DNA from: Candidatus Bathyarchaeia archaeon
Lineage (GTDB): Archaea > Thermoproteota > Bathyarchaeia > Bathyarchaeales > Bathycorpusculaceae
Assembly (NCBI GenBank): GCA_030019335.1
Contig: JASEET010000003.1
Location: 88,235 to 152,234 of the forward strand
Length of the DNA stretch: 64,000 nucleotides
Reading direction: 5' to 3'
A program made the position numbers and the translations under genes. Shown one piece after another: positions 55,960-64,000 of the stretch. How positions within the stretch are numbered: position 1 is the stretch's first letter; every line of letters begins with the position of its first letter. Under the pieces are notes generated by a model. The model was not told the origin of the DNA. It saw only the letters and a list, made by a program, of their open reading frames with translations, and did no database searches.

Positions 55960-56070
55960 TTAGCGGCAGCATGGTTTGTGGTGTTTTTCTTTGTGGGCTT
56001 CTAGTTCTTCTTTTGTTTTGAAGGTTTGACCGCAACATTCGTATTTTTCTTCTTTTTTAGACTCACACAT
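55960..56070 (-). CDS. Small C2H2-like zinc-finger protein, 36 aa
   Basis: A short frame from ATG 56070 encodes MCESKKEEKYECCGQTFKTK, then EELEAHKEKHHKPCCR. The pattern CC...F...L..H....H is a single C2H2 zinc finger, common in archaeal small proteins. The frame is complete and the composition coding-like. It sits alone in the 400-bp gap between the MFS and restriction genes; the remaining gap contains nothing I recognise. Possible DNA-binding regulator. Confidence 0.55.
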   Translation of the reverse strand: MCESKKEEKYECCGQTFKTKEELEAHKEKHHKPCCR

Positions 56071-56307
56071 TTCAATAATCTCTCCAATTACTTGCGTCTA
56101 TTCTATTTAGAACCTGAGATATAAGCATACAGAATGTTGGTGAATTTTCTGCGCAAAGCTTTAGGATACCCCTATAGATTTTTTCCATAGAAACCTATGT
56201 TAGGAGGGAGAATTTGTCTAGCCCGCTCCTTATCTAATCAAGATTGAGGTTAGGATGGGGGAAAGATGATAAATGCTAATGAAACTATTTTTCTGTGTAG
56301 TATAATA

Positions 56308-57243
56308 TTACAAAAATTTACTTAGTCGTGTTCCTCTTCTAAATTGGAAAACTGTGTGCTTCCCGTTTCTTTTATGACTAATAGAGAAAACTTCAATTTC
56401 AGGAATTTGAGCAGGTAGTTCCTTTTCTAGTTTCTTTATCTGAGGTGATGACTGAAGGATTAGATTGAAGCTCTCTTCTGCAATTTCAGGATAGAGCTTG
56501 CTATGCGGATTTCCTTCTGGATGTACCTCAGCCATGATTCTTAGTCTAGGTCTTACTGACGCCCCTTCTATGATCTGCGAACTTGCTATTATGGTTTGAT
56601 CAGTAATGTGGGAAAGGGCTTCCTCAACTTTTTCTAATGTTTCTTTGGAAAATTCTATTTTTTTCTTTTCCATGTGCGTTCGTAGAACGTTTAGAAACAT
56701 CTGATAAAACAGATGTTCTTTTGGGACTGTTTCAAAAAAGGAACCATCCACTATAGAAACTTTCACCTTCTTGCTTTCCTTACGTGTTCTTACGAGATAA
56801 AAACATCTTCTTTCAAATTTGAAATAACGGTCATTGGTAGCGAGTGTGCCGTCCTTAATTGCAGCAATTCTTGAAACTAAATTATTACTATTAATTACGT
56901 CTATTTCTTCTAGGCTTTTATGTTTCGTAGGAATCGTTGAGTTAAAAGAAGCAACACTTCCATTTTTAGAATCTTTTAATTCTATTAAGCTACCGCCAAT
57001 GTATTTTTCTCCATGCTTCCTCACTTTAAATAGAAAGTCGGGAAACTGTTGTGACTCTGAATATAACAGTCTCTTTTCTATTCCTTGAGTTTTAAGTCGA
57101 TCTGCGCTCAAGTTACGCCAGAAATCAAAACCATATTTTTGTTTGGCATCCCTGCGGTTGTCTATGTAAGCTAAATCGTTTCCGCATTTCCTTATCACAA
57201 ATTCTTCCAAAGGAGAATGAAGATTAATTGTGCCTTTCCTCAA
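56308..57243 (-). CDS. Type II restriction endonuclease-like protein
   Basis: A 311-residue protein immediately downstream of a DNA methyltransferase on the same strand. It has a PD-(D/E)XK core: QQFPDFLFKVRKHGEKYIGG followed by SLIELKDSKNG, giving P-D...E-L-K. The rest does not match a named family, which is normal for restriction enzymes. It should cut sites protected by the neighbouring methyltransferase. ATG start, 48 bp after the methyltransferase stop. Confidence 0.75.
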   Translation of the reverse strand: MRKGTINLHSPLEEFVIRKCGNDLAYIDNRRDAKQKYGFDFWRNLSADRLKTQGIEKRLLYSESQQFPDFLFKVRKHGEKYIGGSLIELKDSKNGSVASFNSTIPTKHKSLEEIDVINSNNLVSRIAAIKDGTLATNDRYFKFERRCFYLVRTRKESKKVKVSIVDGSFFETVPKEHLFYQMFLNVLRTHMEKKKIEFSKETLEKVEEALSHITDQTIIASSQIIEGASVRPRLRIMAEVHPEGNPHSKLYPEIAEESFNLILQSSPQIKKLEKELPAQIPEIEVFSISHKRNGKHTVFQFRRGTRLSKFL

Positions 57244-57291
57244 ATTGGTTATTACTTTGGTAAAAAGTTGTTTGGCATCGATTATAGACGT

Positions 57292-58470
57292 TTAAAGAAG
57301 CCTCCTTTGTTCAGTGATCACTCTTTTTACTGGCCAAATTTCTCTTAAATTCGGCGTAAATCTGTAGTAATCATAGTATTTAGAGATATCATCAGCAGGT
57401 CTTAGAGATTTCAATCGATTCTTAATGACTTTAACATGCTCAGGGTCTATTTCTATTCCTATAGAATTCCTCTTCAATTGATATGCAACTACTAAAGTCG
57501 TTCCTGTTCCAGCAAGGGGGTCTAGGACAGTATTCCCTGGCAGTGTAGACGACAGAATTATTCTTAGGAGTAGCGCTACAGGACTCTGCTGCGTATGAAC
57601 TCTATTTCCCTTATCATCTCTTATTGCTTCATCTCCAGCAAAATATCCCGAAGTTAATTCCCTGACGTCATCCCATACGTCGGTAAGGAAAATTCCATTT
57701 TCCCTCTCATACTTATGTCCCGGAAGAGTGGGCAAGTCTATGCGTAGTTTGTTAAAGACTCGTGGTTTATCACCTTTAGTAGCATAAGCAATGATTTGAT
57801 ATTGCTTAGAAAATCTGAAAGCACATGGAACAGCCGATGTTTTCTTCTTCCAAACAATAAGGTTTTGAAATTTCCAGCCAGTCTCTCTGAGCACCTTTAA
57901 TACATGTTCAGCTTTCTTTTCCCTTTGCATAAAATAAATGGCTCCACCACTTGCTGTAGCGTCATATACTTTATGTAAAATCTCCTTCAACCAGCTCCAG
58001 TATTTCCAAGCGGGCTGATCATCATCAAAGAATCTGTAATCCTTTCCTTGTCTGTACGGGGGGTCAAGAAAAGTAAGGTGAATATTATTAATAGCGCCAT
58101 CATCAAGATATTTAAGGCAGTCTCCTTTAAGGACTTTATAATATACGTTTGTTTCGCTTTCTGAGTCATTGCTAACTGACATAACCTCTTCTTGCTTCAT
58201 TTTAGAGATGAAACTCTTATGTTCACTCTTACTCAATGCAACTTGGTACCCATTTTCAGCCTTAGTAAGTTCTATTCTGGTACCAATCGAGAATCTATTT
58301 TTCAGATATGGAGACCAAAGTCTCCCGTACTTGTCAAGTCTAGCAGGTTTACCATTTAACATGGTAGGACAAGGCAAGTGAATGCTTCCAACCAATTCGA
58401 ACCTGCTTTCTGTCGGAATATGGATAAATCCTCGGAGGACCTCCGTCTTTTTTAGAATTTTATTTACCAT
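57292..58470 (-). CDS. Type II DNA methyltransferase (beta-class-like)
   Basis: A 392-residue amino-methyltransferase. Catalytic motif IV HLTFLDPPYRQGKDYRFF near residue 135 precedes the SAM-binding motif I LDPLAGTGTTLVVAYQL near residue 320, the beta-class order. A putative target-recognition region lies between. The first 90 residues (SIHLPCPTMLNGKPARLDKY) form an extra domain, perhaps AbrB-like or regulatory. Paired with the downstream nuclease gene as a restriction-modification system. ATG start. Confidence 0.88.
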   Translation of the reverse strand: MVNKILKKTEVLRGFIHIPTESRFELVGSIHLPCPTMLNGKPARLDKYGRLWSPYLKNRFSIGTRIELTKAENGYQVALSKSEHKSFISKMKQEEVMSVSNDSESETNVYYKVLKGDCLKYLDDGAINNIHLTFLDPPYRQGKDYRFFDDDQPAWKYWSWLKEILHKVYDATASGGAIYFMQREKKAEHVLKVLRETGWKFQNLIVWKKKTSAVPCAFRFSKQYQIIAYATKGDKPRVFNKLRIDLPTLPGHKYERENGIFLTDVWDDVRELTSGYFAGDEAIRDDKGNRVHTQQSPVALLLRIILSSTLPGNTVLDPLAGTGTTLVVAYQLKRNSIGIEIDPEHVKVIKNRLKSLRPADDISKYYDYYRFTPNLREIWPVKRVITEQRRLL

Positions 58471-58569
58471 TCACATCCTCTTTATGAATAGTGAAATTTT
58501 CTAATAAGCTTTATTTTGTTCACAATAATTTATGTTTCAACCACACTTAAATTTACATCTTGACGAAAA

Positions 58570-60639
58570 CTAATCTTCCAGAATTCTGGCTTTGTTGTAT
58601 GGTATGTATTCTCTTATCTCTTCAACAGAAACTTTCAAGACCCTTTCCCGCAGTTCTTTAGGCAGTTTTCCAGCTAAAACAGCCAAAACACGCCTAAACA
58701 AGTCCTTACCACTCAGGTTCCCTGGCACAACAATCACATATACATTAGTCTTAGCCTTAACAGCGTCAACAGATCCACCAACAAATCTAAACTCGCCATC
58801 TTCAACAACAACACCAATGGCTATTCTAAGCGAAACGCCACGCAACCAATTCCGCCGGCCACGAACAACAAAAGCTCCACGAGGAACATATTCGCCAGAA
58901 GGTCCACCCTTGCTTAATTGTTCGGGCTTAACCCAGTAAACATCCACGCTAGCGAAGCCTTCTCGCCAACCCCGAGAAAAAGCGGCAGCAAACTCGCTGG
59001 CTTCACGCAAAACTTGCTCGCTAGGCTTTTTACCTCCAGTTTTAACAGCAACAAAAGGTGCACCAACAACATCGGCATGAAAAACCACATCGCCAGCTTC
59101 TGTATATTTCTTGATTAAAACTTCGTTGCTGACAGCATCCTTACCAGCCACAACCAAACCCCCCTCAGAAGAAACAAACCACCTAAACTTCTCAAACCAC
59201 TTCTTAGGCTTAATCTTACGCTCAGCAAGCTCTTCCAAGGCTTTGGCGGGCTTAACCTTCTCTAAAGTTTTTGCCATCTTGAGCTTAGCCTCAACCTCGG
59301 CCAACTTTTTACGCGATTTCTCCAAAGCAGCTTTTGCGCCTTTCAACTTTCGCTTAGCCCGCTTACTCCGTTCATAAAACCTTGAGGCATTAGCAAACAA
59401 ATCCCTACGCAAATCCAAACCAAAACGCAAACCATCCACACAAACATTAACCACCAAACGCTTAACATCAAAAGATTCAAAAAACACACTAGACCTCAAA
59501 CCAGCCTTCTTCTCAGCCAAAACCTCAGAAACAATCCGGCTCCACTCCTTTCCACTTCTCTTACCAGCTGAAAACCTTTCCAGCAACGCTTGAAGCTCAT
59601 TGGTGTAAGCATAGATGACGTCACCGATATGCTTGTCTCTCTCAGCTTTAGTTTCAGCCTCAACTAAAACCTTCTCTTGACTAGCAATAATCCTTTTAAG
59701 CCTATCAGCCTCACCTTTCAACCCCTCAGCCTCAACAGCAGCAACAGCCCTCTCCAAAACAGCAACCCTAGCGTAAAACTCGTCCAAAGCCTCATTAAAA
59801 CTGCTATAAGGCTGATGCTTAAACCCATCATAACGTCTAAGCCTCATAGGCACAACATCAACAAAACCCTCAGCCTCATCCAAAACAATGCAAGGCTCCA
59901 AACTGCCGCTTGTAACTTGAGAAAGCAAAACATGCAAACAATCAAAAATGGCACATACTTCAGAATCACTTAATGCGTTACAAGGCTTTTTCTTGTCAAC
60001 CCCCGCCCTCAACAAAACCTCCTCAGCATAAACACCACCAATACTCAAAAACCTTGCAAGAGCCCGCACAACATCAACATCACCAAAATTCCTCAACTCC
60101 TCCAACATCTCTTCTTTGTCAACTTTGAGCGGATTCCTGCCGCTCGAAGGAGCAAAACGAAAAGCTTCCCCACGAAGAATATTTCGGTCTCGCATACGCT
60201 TATAACTCAGAGCATGCAAAATCATGCCATCCTCACCAACCAAAATAATGTTGCCGTCGCCGAAAAGCTCCAAAACAAGCCTTATTGTGCCAGTCTTAGT
60301 CTTAAAAGTGAAAACAACAACTCGTTCAAACCCGTGCTGCTCAATGTTGACTAACCAGCCGTTCCGCAAATATTTTCTCAAAGCCATACAAAAAGCAGGA
60401 GGAACCATAGGCTTCTCCGCAGTATAAGAAGTTAAATGCAACAGCTTACCAGCCTCAAAAACCAACTGAAAAACAGGCTTGTCAGCCTTACGCAATTTGA
60501 AAAGCAAAGTCTTAGCATCCAACTGATAAACGTTGTTAACATGAGAATCCAAAATAGCCCCACGTAACTCGCGAACAACAGCAGCCACATCAAAATTCGT
60601 AAACTCCTTCTTCCTCCTCAACCCACACCACTTTTCCAA
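58570..60639 (-). CDS. rqcH: NFACT family protein (RqcH/Tae2-like)
   Basis: A 689-residue ribosome quality-control protein that binds obstructed 50S subunits and recruits tRNA-Ala for C-terminal tailing. NFACT-N (starting FTNFDVAAVVRELRGAILDS, HVNNVYQLD), helix-hairpin and coiled-coil (residues 420-465, KRAKRKLKGAKAALEKSRKK) and the NFACT-R domain (WFVSSEGGLVVAGKDAVSNE, DVVFHADVVGAPFVAVKTGG) are in the standard order. The EF-Tu-like end is shortened. Probably a TTG start near 60638, with a possible later start. Confidence 0.92.
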   Translation of the reverse strand: MEKWCGLRRKKEFTNFDVAAVVRELRGAILDSHVNNVYQLDAKTLLFKLRKADKPVFQLVFEAGKLLHLTSYTAEKPMVPPAFCMALRKYLRNGWLVNIEQHGFERVVVFTFKTKTGTIRLVLELFGDGNIILVGEDGMILHALSYKRMRDRNILRGEAFRFAPSSGRNPLKVDKEEMLEELRNFGDVDVVRALARFLSIGGVYAEEVLLRAGVDKKKPCNALSDSEVCAIFDCLHVLLSQVTSGSLEPCIVLDEAEGFVDVVPMRLRRYDGFKHQPYSSFNEALDEFYARVAVLERAVAAVEAEGLKGEADRLKRIIASQEKVLVEAETKAERDKHIGDVIYAYTNELQALLERFSAGKRSGKEWSRIVSEVLAEKKAGLRSSVFFESFDVKRLVVNVCVDGLRFGLDLRRDLFANASRFYERSKRAKRKLKGAKAALEKSRKKLAEVEAKLKMAKTLEKVKPAKALEELAERKIKPKKWFEKFRWFVSSEGGLVVAGKDAVSNEVLIKKYTEAGDVVFHADVVGAPFVAVKTGGKKPSEQVLREASEFAAAFSRGWREGFASVDVYWVKPEQLSKGGPSGEYVPRGAFVVRGRRNWLRGVSLRIAIGVVVEDGEFRFVGGSVDAVKAKTNVYVIVVPGNLSGKDLFRRVLAVLAGKLPKELRERVLKVSVEEIREYIPYNKARILED

Positions 60640-60719
60640 AAAAAGGTAATAACCACCAAACTATAAATAGGCAACTTTAAATCTAAATCCAAAATATAAA
60701 ATGCAAAGGCGCTGAAAAC

Positions 60720-61022
60720 ATGAAAACCTTAGAAATCATATACTGGCTAAGACTGGCCCTAGGCATAACAGCAGCCCTCATATGCATAGGCTACGGCCTA
60801 GCAACAGGAACAATATCCAACACAAAATTCACATTCAACACCTTCATGAACGGCATATCAATGGCGCTGGTCACATACTTAATGTCATACTACATCATAA
60901 AATTCAAATTCATGCACAAGGTGGAAAAACCGCAGAAGCTGCTAACAACAGGAATAGGCATCTACTTCATCTCATGGCTAGTCTTCTGGGTCCTACTATA
61001 CACAATAATCGCGGCAGCCTAA
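60720..61022 (+). CDS. Small membrane protein, 100 aa
   Basis: Three predicted membrane helices: LRLALGITAALICIGYGLAT, then MNGISMALVTYLMSYYIIKF and a final GIYFISWLVFWVLLYTIIAA. A short basic loop (KFKFMHKVEKPQK) suggests an inside orientation. ATG start. It is divergent from the NFACT gene and convergent with the PIP-box protein gene. Family unknown to me; similar small proteins are common in archaea. Confidence 0.65.
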   Translation: MKTLEIIYWLRLALGITAALICIGYGLATGTISNTKFTFNTFMNGISMALVTYLMSYYIIKFKFMHKVEKPQKLLTTGIGIYFISWLVFWVLLYTIIAAA

Positions 61023-61030
61023 CATACAGC

Positions 61031-61477
61031 TTACTTTTTAAGAAAATTCTCTATGGTTGCTTGACTTTTATCAGTCCCCAAAGTCTTGGGCTTCCCCTTC
61101 TCAGACACAGCACCCTTCGATTTAGGGTTATTCGCAGTAGCCATTCTGCTAAGAACACGCATGCAATCAGCCCAAGCCGAGAAAAATCCGCGGTCAAAAT
61201 CTCCATGAAGCTTGTTCCTCACATGCCCCAAAAACTCCCGCTTATAACTCAACAAAGTCTCCTTATTACTAAAATCTAGTTCCGAGAGGAAGGCATAATC
61301 GTCACTATTGGATTTATGCGAAAGCAACATCCCAGACAAAGCCCTGAAATACCCTCTGTTCCACTCAGTCTTATGCATCCTCGGCTTGATTTTCTCCAGT
61401 TCACGCTCTGCCTCGGCAAACTTTCTATTAACCAGAAGCTGAAAGAACCTTGTAACTAGAGCTGACGAGATGGGCAT
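61031..61477 (-). CDS. Helical protein with C-terminal PIP-box-like motif, adjacent to radA
   Basis: A 148-residue mostly alpha-helical protein (RFFQLLVNRKFAEAERELEK, GYFRALSGMLLSHK, FLGHVRNKLHGDFDRGFFSA), followed by a flexible basic linker (KSKGAVSEKGKPKTLGT) and the terminus SQATIENFLKK. QxxIxxFL at the extreme C-terminus matches the PCNA-interacting PIP box. It lies 2 bp after radA on the same strand. I infer a PCNA-associated protein working with RadA in repair; this has not been shown. Confidence 0.6.
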   Translation of the reverse strand: MPISSALVTRFFQLLVNRKFAEAERELEKIKPRMHKTEWNRGYFRALSGMLLSHKSNSDDYAFLSELDFSNKETLLSYKREFLGHVRNKLHGDFDRGFFSAWADCMRVLSRMATANNPKSKGAVSEKGKPKTLGTDKSQATIENFLKK

Positions 61478-61479
61478 AG

Positions 61480-63651
61480 CTAACGCCTACGAGTCTTGGG
61501 TTTCTCCTCTTCGGAAGCATCCTCTATTCCGTTCTCAGTTATTTTAAATATTTCCTCTCCTTCAGGCAAATATGGACTGGAAACCAAACGGGCAATCCTT
61601 ACTGGACCGTGAGCAGCCTTCCTCAAATAAATCCGCGTGTGGCTTGTGTGCGCAACAATGTGACCGCCAATAGGATGAATAGTATCCCCGAAAAACACGT
61701 CAGGTTTAGCCATGACCTGATTGGTTACAACAGCTACAGCATTAAAAGCCCTAGCCAAACGAATAAGTTTATGCATGTGCTTGTTGAGTCTCTGCTGCCT
61801 TAGAGCCAACATCTCACGCCCGATGTATTCACTTCTAAAATGTGAAGTCAAAGAATCAACAATAATCAGCTTCACGTTATTCTCTTTAACCACTTCGTCA
61901 GCATTATCAAGAAGAAACATCTGATGGTCAGAAGTGTAAGCCTCAGCATAAACAATGTTCCTAACAACTTGCTCAGGATCAAGCTCCAAATTCCTAGACA
62001 TCTGAACAATACGCTCAGTCCTAAAAGTATTTTCAGTATCAATGTATAATGCGGCACCGTTAAGCCCACCCCGATCAGGAGGCAACTGCACATTCACACA
62101 ATTATGCACGAAAACTCCATTTAACAACAGAAAATTCTGGCTATTGGTCTCAATATTATAGACTTTAATGAATCTATGTACCTTCTTGATCGATTTTATT
62201 TTTAACCATCCTATGTTTGAAGAGCATAGGCGCTCGAACTTTTTAACGAGTGAGGGGCAGGCGTGCTTTTTAACTTCAAGAATGTATTTGAGTAGTGTTT
62301 TCCGGTGAATGTTTTGCTTTCCTTGTAAACAATTATTTAACATGGTGAATAGATAATGTCGGTGTCTTCCTTTGGGCAATGTGAGTAGTAACTCTCTAAG
62401 TTTAAAGCGTATCGTAGACGGTATAATCCAAGGTGCTCGTTTAAAGTCATAAATTGCATATGAGTTATGTGAAGATCGAATGGTTTTTCCTGCAAATCTG
62501 TGCGGGTTGCCTTTTCCTCTATTATAGATCCATGTTGGTTTGCCTAAGATTAAGGCGGCTAGTTGAAGTTGATCAATTAACTTAAGACTTGTCGTTGTTG
62601 CGGGAAAATCGCCCTTTGTCCCATCTCCTTGAAGGTATCCGTCAAGCAGAATGGAGAGCTGCTCACGAGATAAAGATAAATCCTCATCAAAAAAATGTTT
62701 GTCAGTCGCAATTTTTCCTAGGCTGTCAAACTCAGAAGCAAGTTCAGCCGAGTAAATGCTAATAGCGCCAACACCCATCGGCTTTGCGTTATATTCTGTG
62801 AGTAATTTATTGCGGATGTAGCCTTTGTTTGAAAACTGCACCCATTTGGAGCTTCTACTTCCATGAACAACGGAACCCTCTGCTATATAAAGCCCTTCCA
62901 GCCACAGTGTTTTTGGATCTTTCTTGACAGCCCCCAAATCTGGAAGCCGTAATGCAACTGCCACAAAATCGTTTATATTAAGCTTGTTCGCTTCAATAGA
63001 AGCCATATCTAGTTCTTCATTAAGTGTGAAAAAAGGGTGCTCAGGCGTTACGCACACTTTTTTGTTGCCTTGCAACGTTATTTCAACAAAGACATCCGCG
63101 TCACGTTCAAAGAAGCCTGTAATCTTGGTAGCTTTAATTGTCATTGTCTCTGGATCGAAACCGACAGCAAAACAATTATCCGGGCGTTCTCTTACAAGCT
63201 CACCGATCTTTTTGATTTTATATTCTCCCTCTTGGATTACGATGATTTTCTCATCGTGAAGCAAGCATAGTTGGTGGCAAAGTTGGCTCTTGCCGCTTCC
63301 GTATTCCCCGTAAAACTCTGTTATAGTTTGCGTTTCCAACCCGCCACCAACAAGTCTATCTAAGGGTTTGCTTCCAGTTGTCAAACGCAAAACGTTCTCA
63401 CGCATCCTAAGAAGCTCATCCGCCCGAACAAAAGAAACACTGATAGAAGAACGGGCAGCCCTAATAATAGCTAAGGCTTTTTTCTCGCCGATGCCAGCGG
63501 GCTCCAACTCACGGGCAGTGGCCATAGCCAAAGACTCAACAGTGTGAAACCCCAATTCACGCAGTTTCTCAGCGGTAGCCGGGCCAATTCCAGGAAGATC
63601 CTCTAAAAACTCATACTTCTTTTTAATTACGCCTTCCTCTTCCTCAACCAT
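61480..63651 (-). CDS. radA: RadA recombinase with intein
   Basis: The 723-residue precursor contains RadA (about 334 residues after splicing), the archaeal RecA/Rad51 homologue for strand exchange. The N-terminal helix-hairpin-helix domain (EDLPGIGPATAEKLRELGF) is followed by the Walker A FYGEYGSGKSQLCHQL. The C-terminal part shows VNVQLPPDRGGLNGAALYID, the Walker B LIIVDSLTSHFRSEY and GGHIVAHTSHTRIYLRK (L2 region). The intein sits right after the P-loop helix. ATG start. Confidence 0.96.
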   Translation of the reverse strand: MVEEEEGVIKKKYEFLEDLPGIGPATAEKLRELGFHTVESLAMATARELEPAGIGEKKALAIIRAARSSISVSFVRADELLRMRENVLRLTTGSKPLDRLVGGGLETQTITEFYGEYGSGKSQLCHQLCLLHDEKIIVIQEGEYKIKKIGELVRERPDNCFAVGFDPETMTIKATKITGFFERDADVFVEITLQGNKKVCVTPEHPFFTLNEELDMASIEANKLNINDFVAVALRLPDLGAVKKDPKTLWLEGLYIAEGSVVHGSRSSKWVQFSNKGYIRNKLLTEYNAKPMGVGAISIYSAELASEFDSLGKIATDKHFFDEDLSLSREQLSILLDGYLQGDGTKGDFPATTTSLKLIDQLQLAALILGKPTWIYNRGKGNPHRFAGKTIRSSHNSYAIYDFKRAPWIIPSTIRFKLRELLLTLPKGRHRHYLFTMLNNCLQGKQNIHRKTLLKYILEVKKHACPSLVKKFERLCSSNIGWLKIKSIKKVHRFIKVYNIETNSQNFLLLNGVFVHNCVNVQLPPDRGGLNGAALYIDTENTFRTERIVQMSRNLELDPEQVVRNIVYAEAYTSDHQMFLLDNADEVVKENNVKLIIVDSLTSHFRSEYIGREMLALRQQRLNKHMHKLIRLARAFNAVAVVTNQVMAKPDVFFGDTIHPIGGHIVAHTSHTRIYLRKAAHGPVRIARLVSSPYLPEGEEIFKITENGIEDASEEEKPKTRRR
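62101..63267 (-). mobile_element. Intein with LAGLIDADG homing endonuclease inside radA
   Basis: A 389-codon in-frame insertion between HQL and CVNVQ. It starts with Cys (CLLHDEKIIVIQEGEYKI), has the block B segment TPEHPFFTL, two endonuclease motifs (WLEGLYIAEGSV and LLDGYLQGDGT) and a terminal FVHN followed by Cys as +1 residue. All features needed for splicing are present, so RadA activity should depend on it. The insertion is at the conserved ATPase site typical of RadA inteins. Confidence 0.95.
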
Positions 63652-64000
63652 TACTCTTTTCCCTTCTCATAACTCATGAAACAGTTAAGTCAAGCCATAT
63701 TTAAAACACACGAAGAATAATAACGTTTAATCCTCGGAGAGATAAGTTAAAGTGATAAACCCGAAACATCTTCATAGTCTTTGTAAGAACTTTTCGAAGC
63801 CTTTAACTTTGGGAGGTTTTTTACCCTGCGCCTCTTCGGTCGAGGAAAGAGATCATAGAAGAAATAACTATTAATTACATTCAAAACATCTCATTTCAAT
63901 ATCAATTTCAATTTACTATTTTAGCTACTTTTAGGCGAAGGCTGAGAAGTCGCTAGAGATGTAACAACCCGTAAAGCCTTAACTCTTAAATATATTAGGG
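63652..64000. other. Upstream region of radA, no gene seen
   Basis: 350 bp at the right edge. AT-rich sequence with CATATTTAAAACAC near 63691 as a plausible TATA region for radA. No coherent frame or RNA-like structure is evident apart from a GC-rich patch near 63822-63846. Confidence 0.3.

Overview
The window is archaeal and most likely from a Bathyarchaeia (Miscellaneous Crenarchaeotic Group) genome. It carries an archaeal 16S rRNA gene whose positions 53556-53574 match, as I remember it, the target of the group-specific probe MCG493. It also has an archaeal 7S/SRP RNA, Alba, HerA-NurA, RadA, Orc1/Cdc6, an NFACT (RqcH-like) protein and a pyruvoyl arginine decarboxylase. Start codons are often TTG or GTG, Shine-Dalgarno sites are GGAG-like, and promoters have TATA boxes about 25 bp upstream. 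I could not run a phylogeny.

Layout. 0-0.8 kb: the start of a csa1 (Cas4-like) gene leaving the left edge, a solitary CRISPR-type repeat and a gene relic. 0.8-4.9 kb: a pyruvate:ferredoxin oxidoreductase operon (gamma, delta, alpha, beta) whose beta subunit contains an intein with a homing endonuclease. 5-30 kb: a mixed, mostly accessory stretch. It holds a zinc ribbon resembling ribosomal protein eS31, HerA-NurA, thioredoxin, decayed thioredoxin reductase, HtrA and CPBP protease genes, a methyltransferase with a neighbouring HTH-nuclease, small Cys-rich proteins, a 950-bp repeat-bearing non-coding region next to tRNA-Ser(GCT), Alba, PhzF, a HEPN gene, a nuclease fragment, a broken molybdopterin oxidoreductase, a DUF885 peptidase-like protein, a broken MFS transporter and a low-molecular-weight phosphatase. 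Many of these reading frames are broken by single-base indels in A/T runs. Five genes here share a conserved ~75-nt upstream element, the most distinctive unexplained signal in the window.

30-64 kb: mostly intact core genes. Sugar metabolism: class II aldolase, a phosphofructokinase with PPi-type residues, GalT, glycogen debranching enzyme, DUF89 phosphatase and triosephosphate isomerase. Then the SRP RNA, arginine decarboxylase, GNAT proteins, an Orc1-wHTH-MoaC-MoaB-MoaA run, a large surface GH99-like protein, a metallophosphatase, a secreted protein, a membrane-anchored winged-helix regulator and a HAD hydrolase. Next comes a 16S rRNA gene with its processing stem and no linked 23S gene, an MFS transporter, a type II restriction-modification pair, NFACT, a small PIP-box protein and an intein-containing RadA.

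Functional picture. The genes suit an anaerobic heterotroph that metabolises sugar and glycogen, links pyruvate to ferredoxin and makes molybdenum cofactor, although the one Mo-enzyme gene in this window is broken. It carries at least one CRISPR module at the edge and two restriction-modification-like loci.
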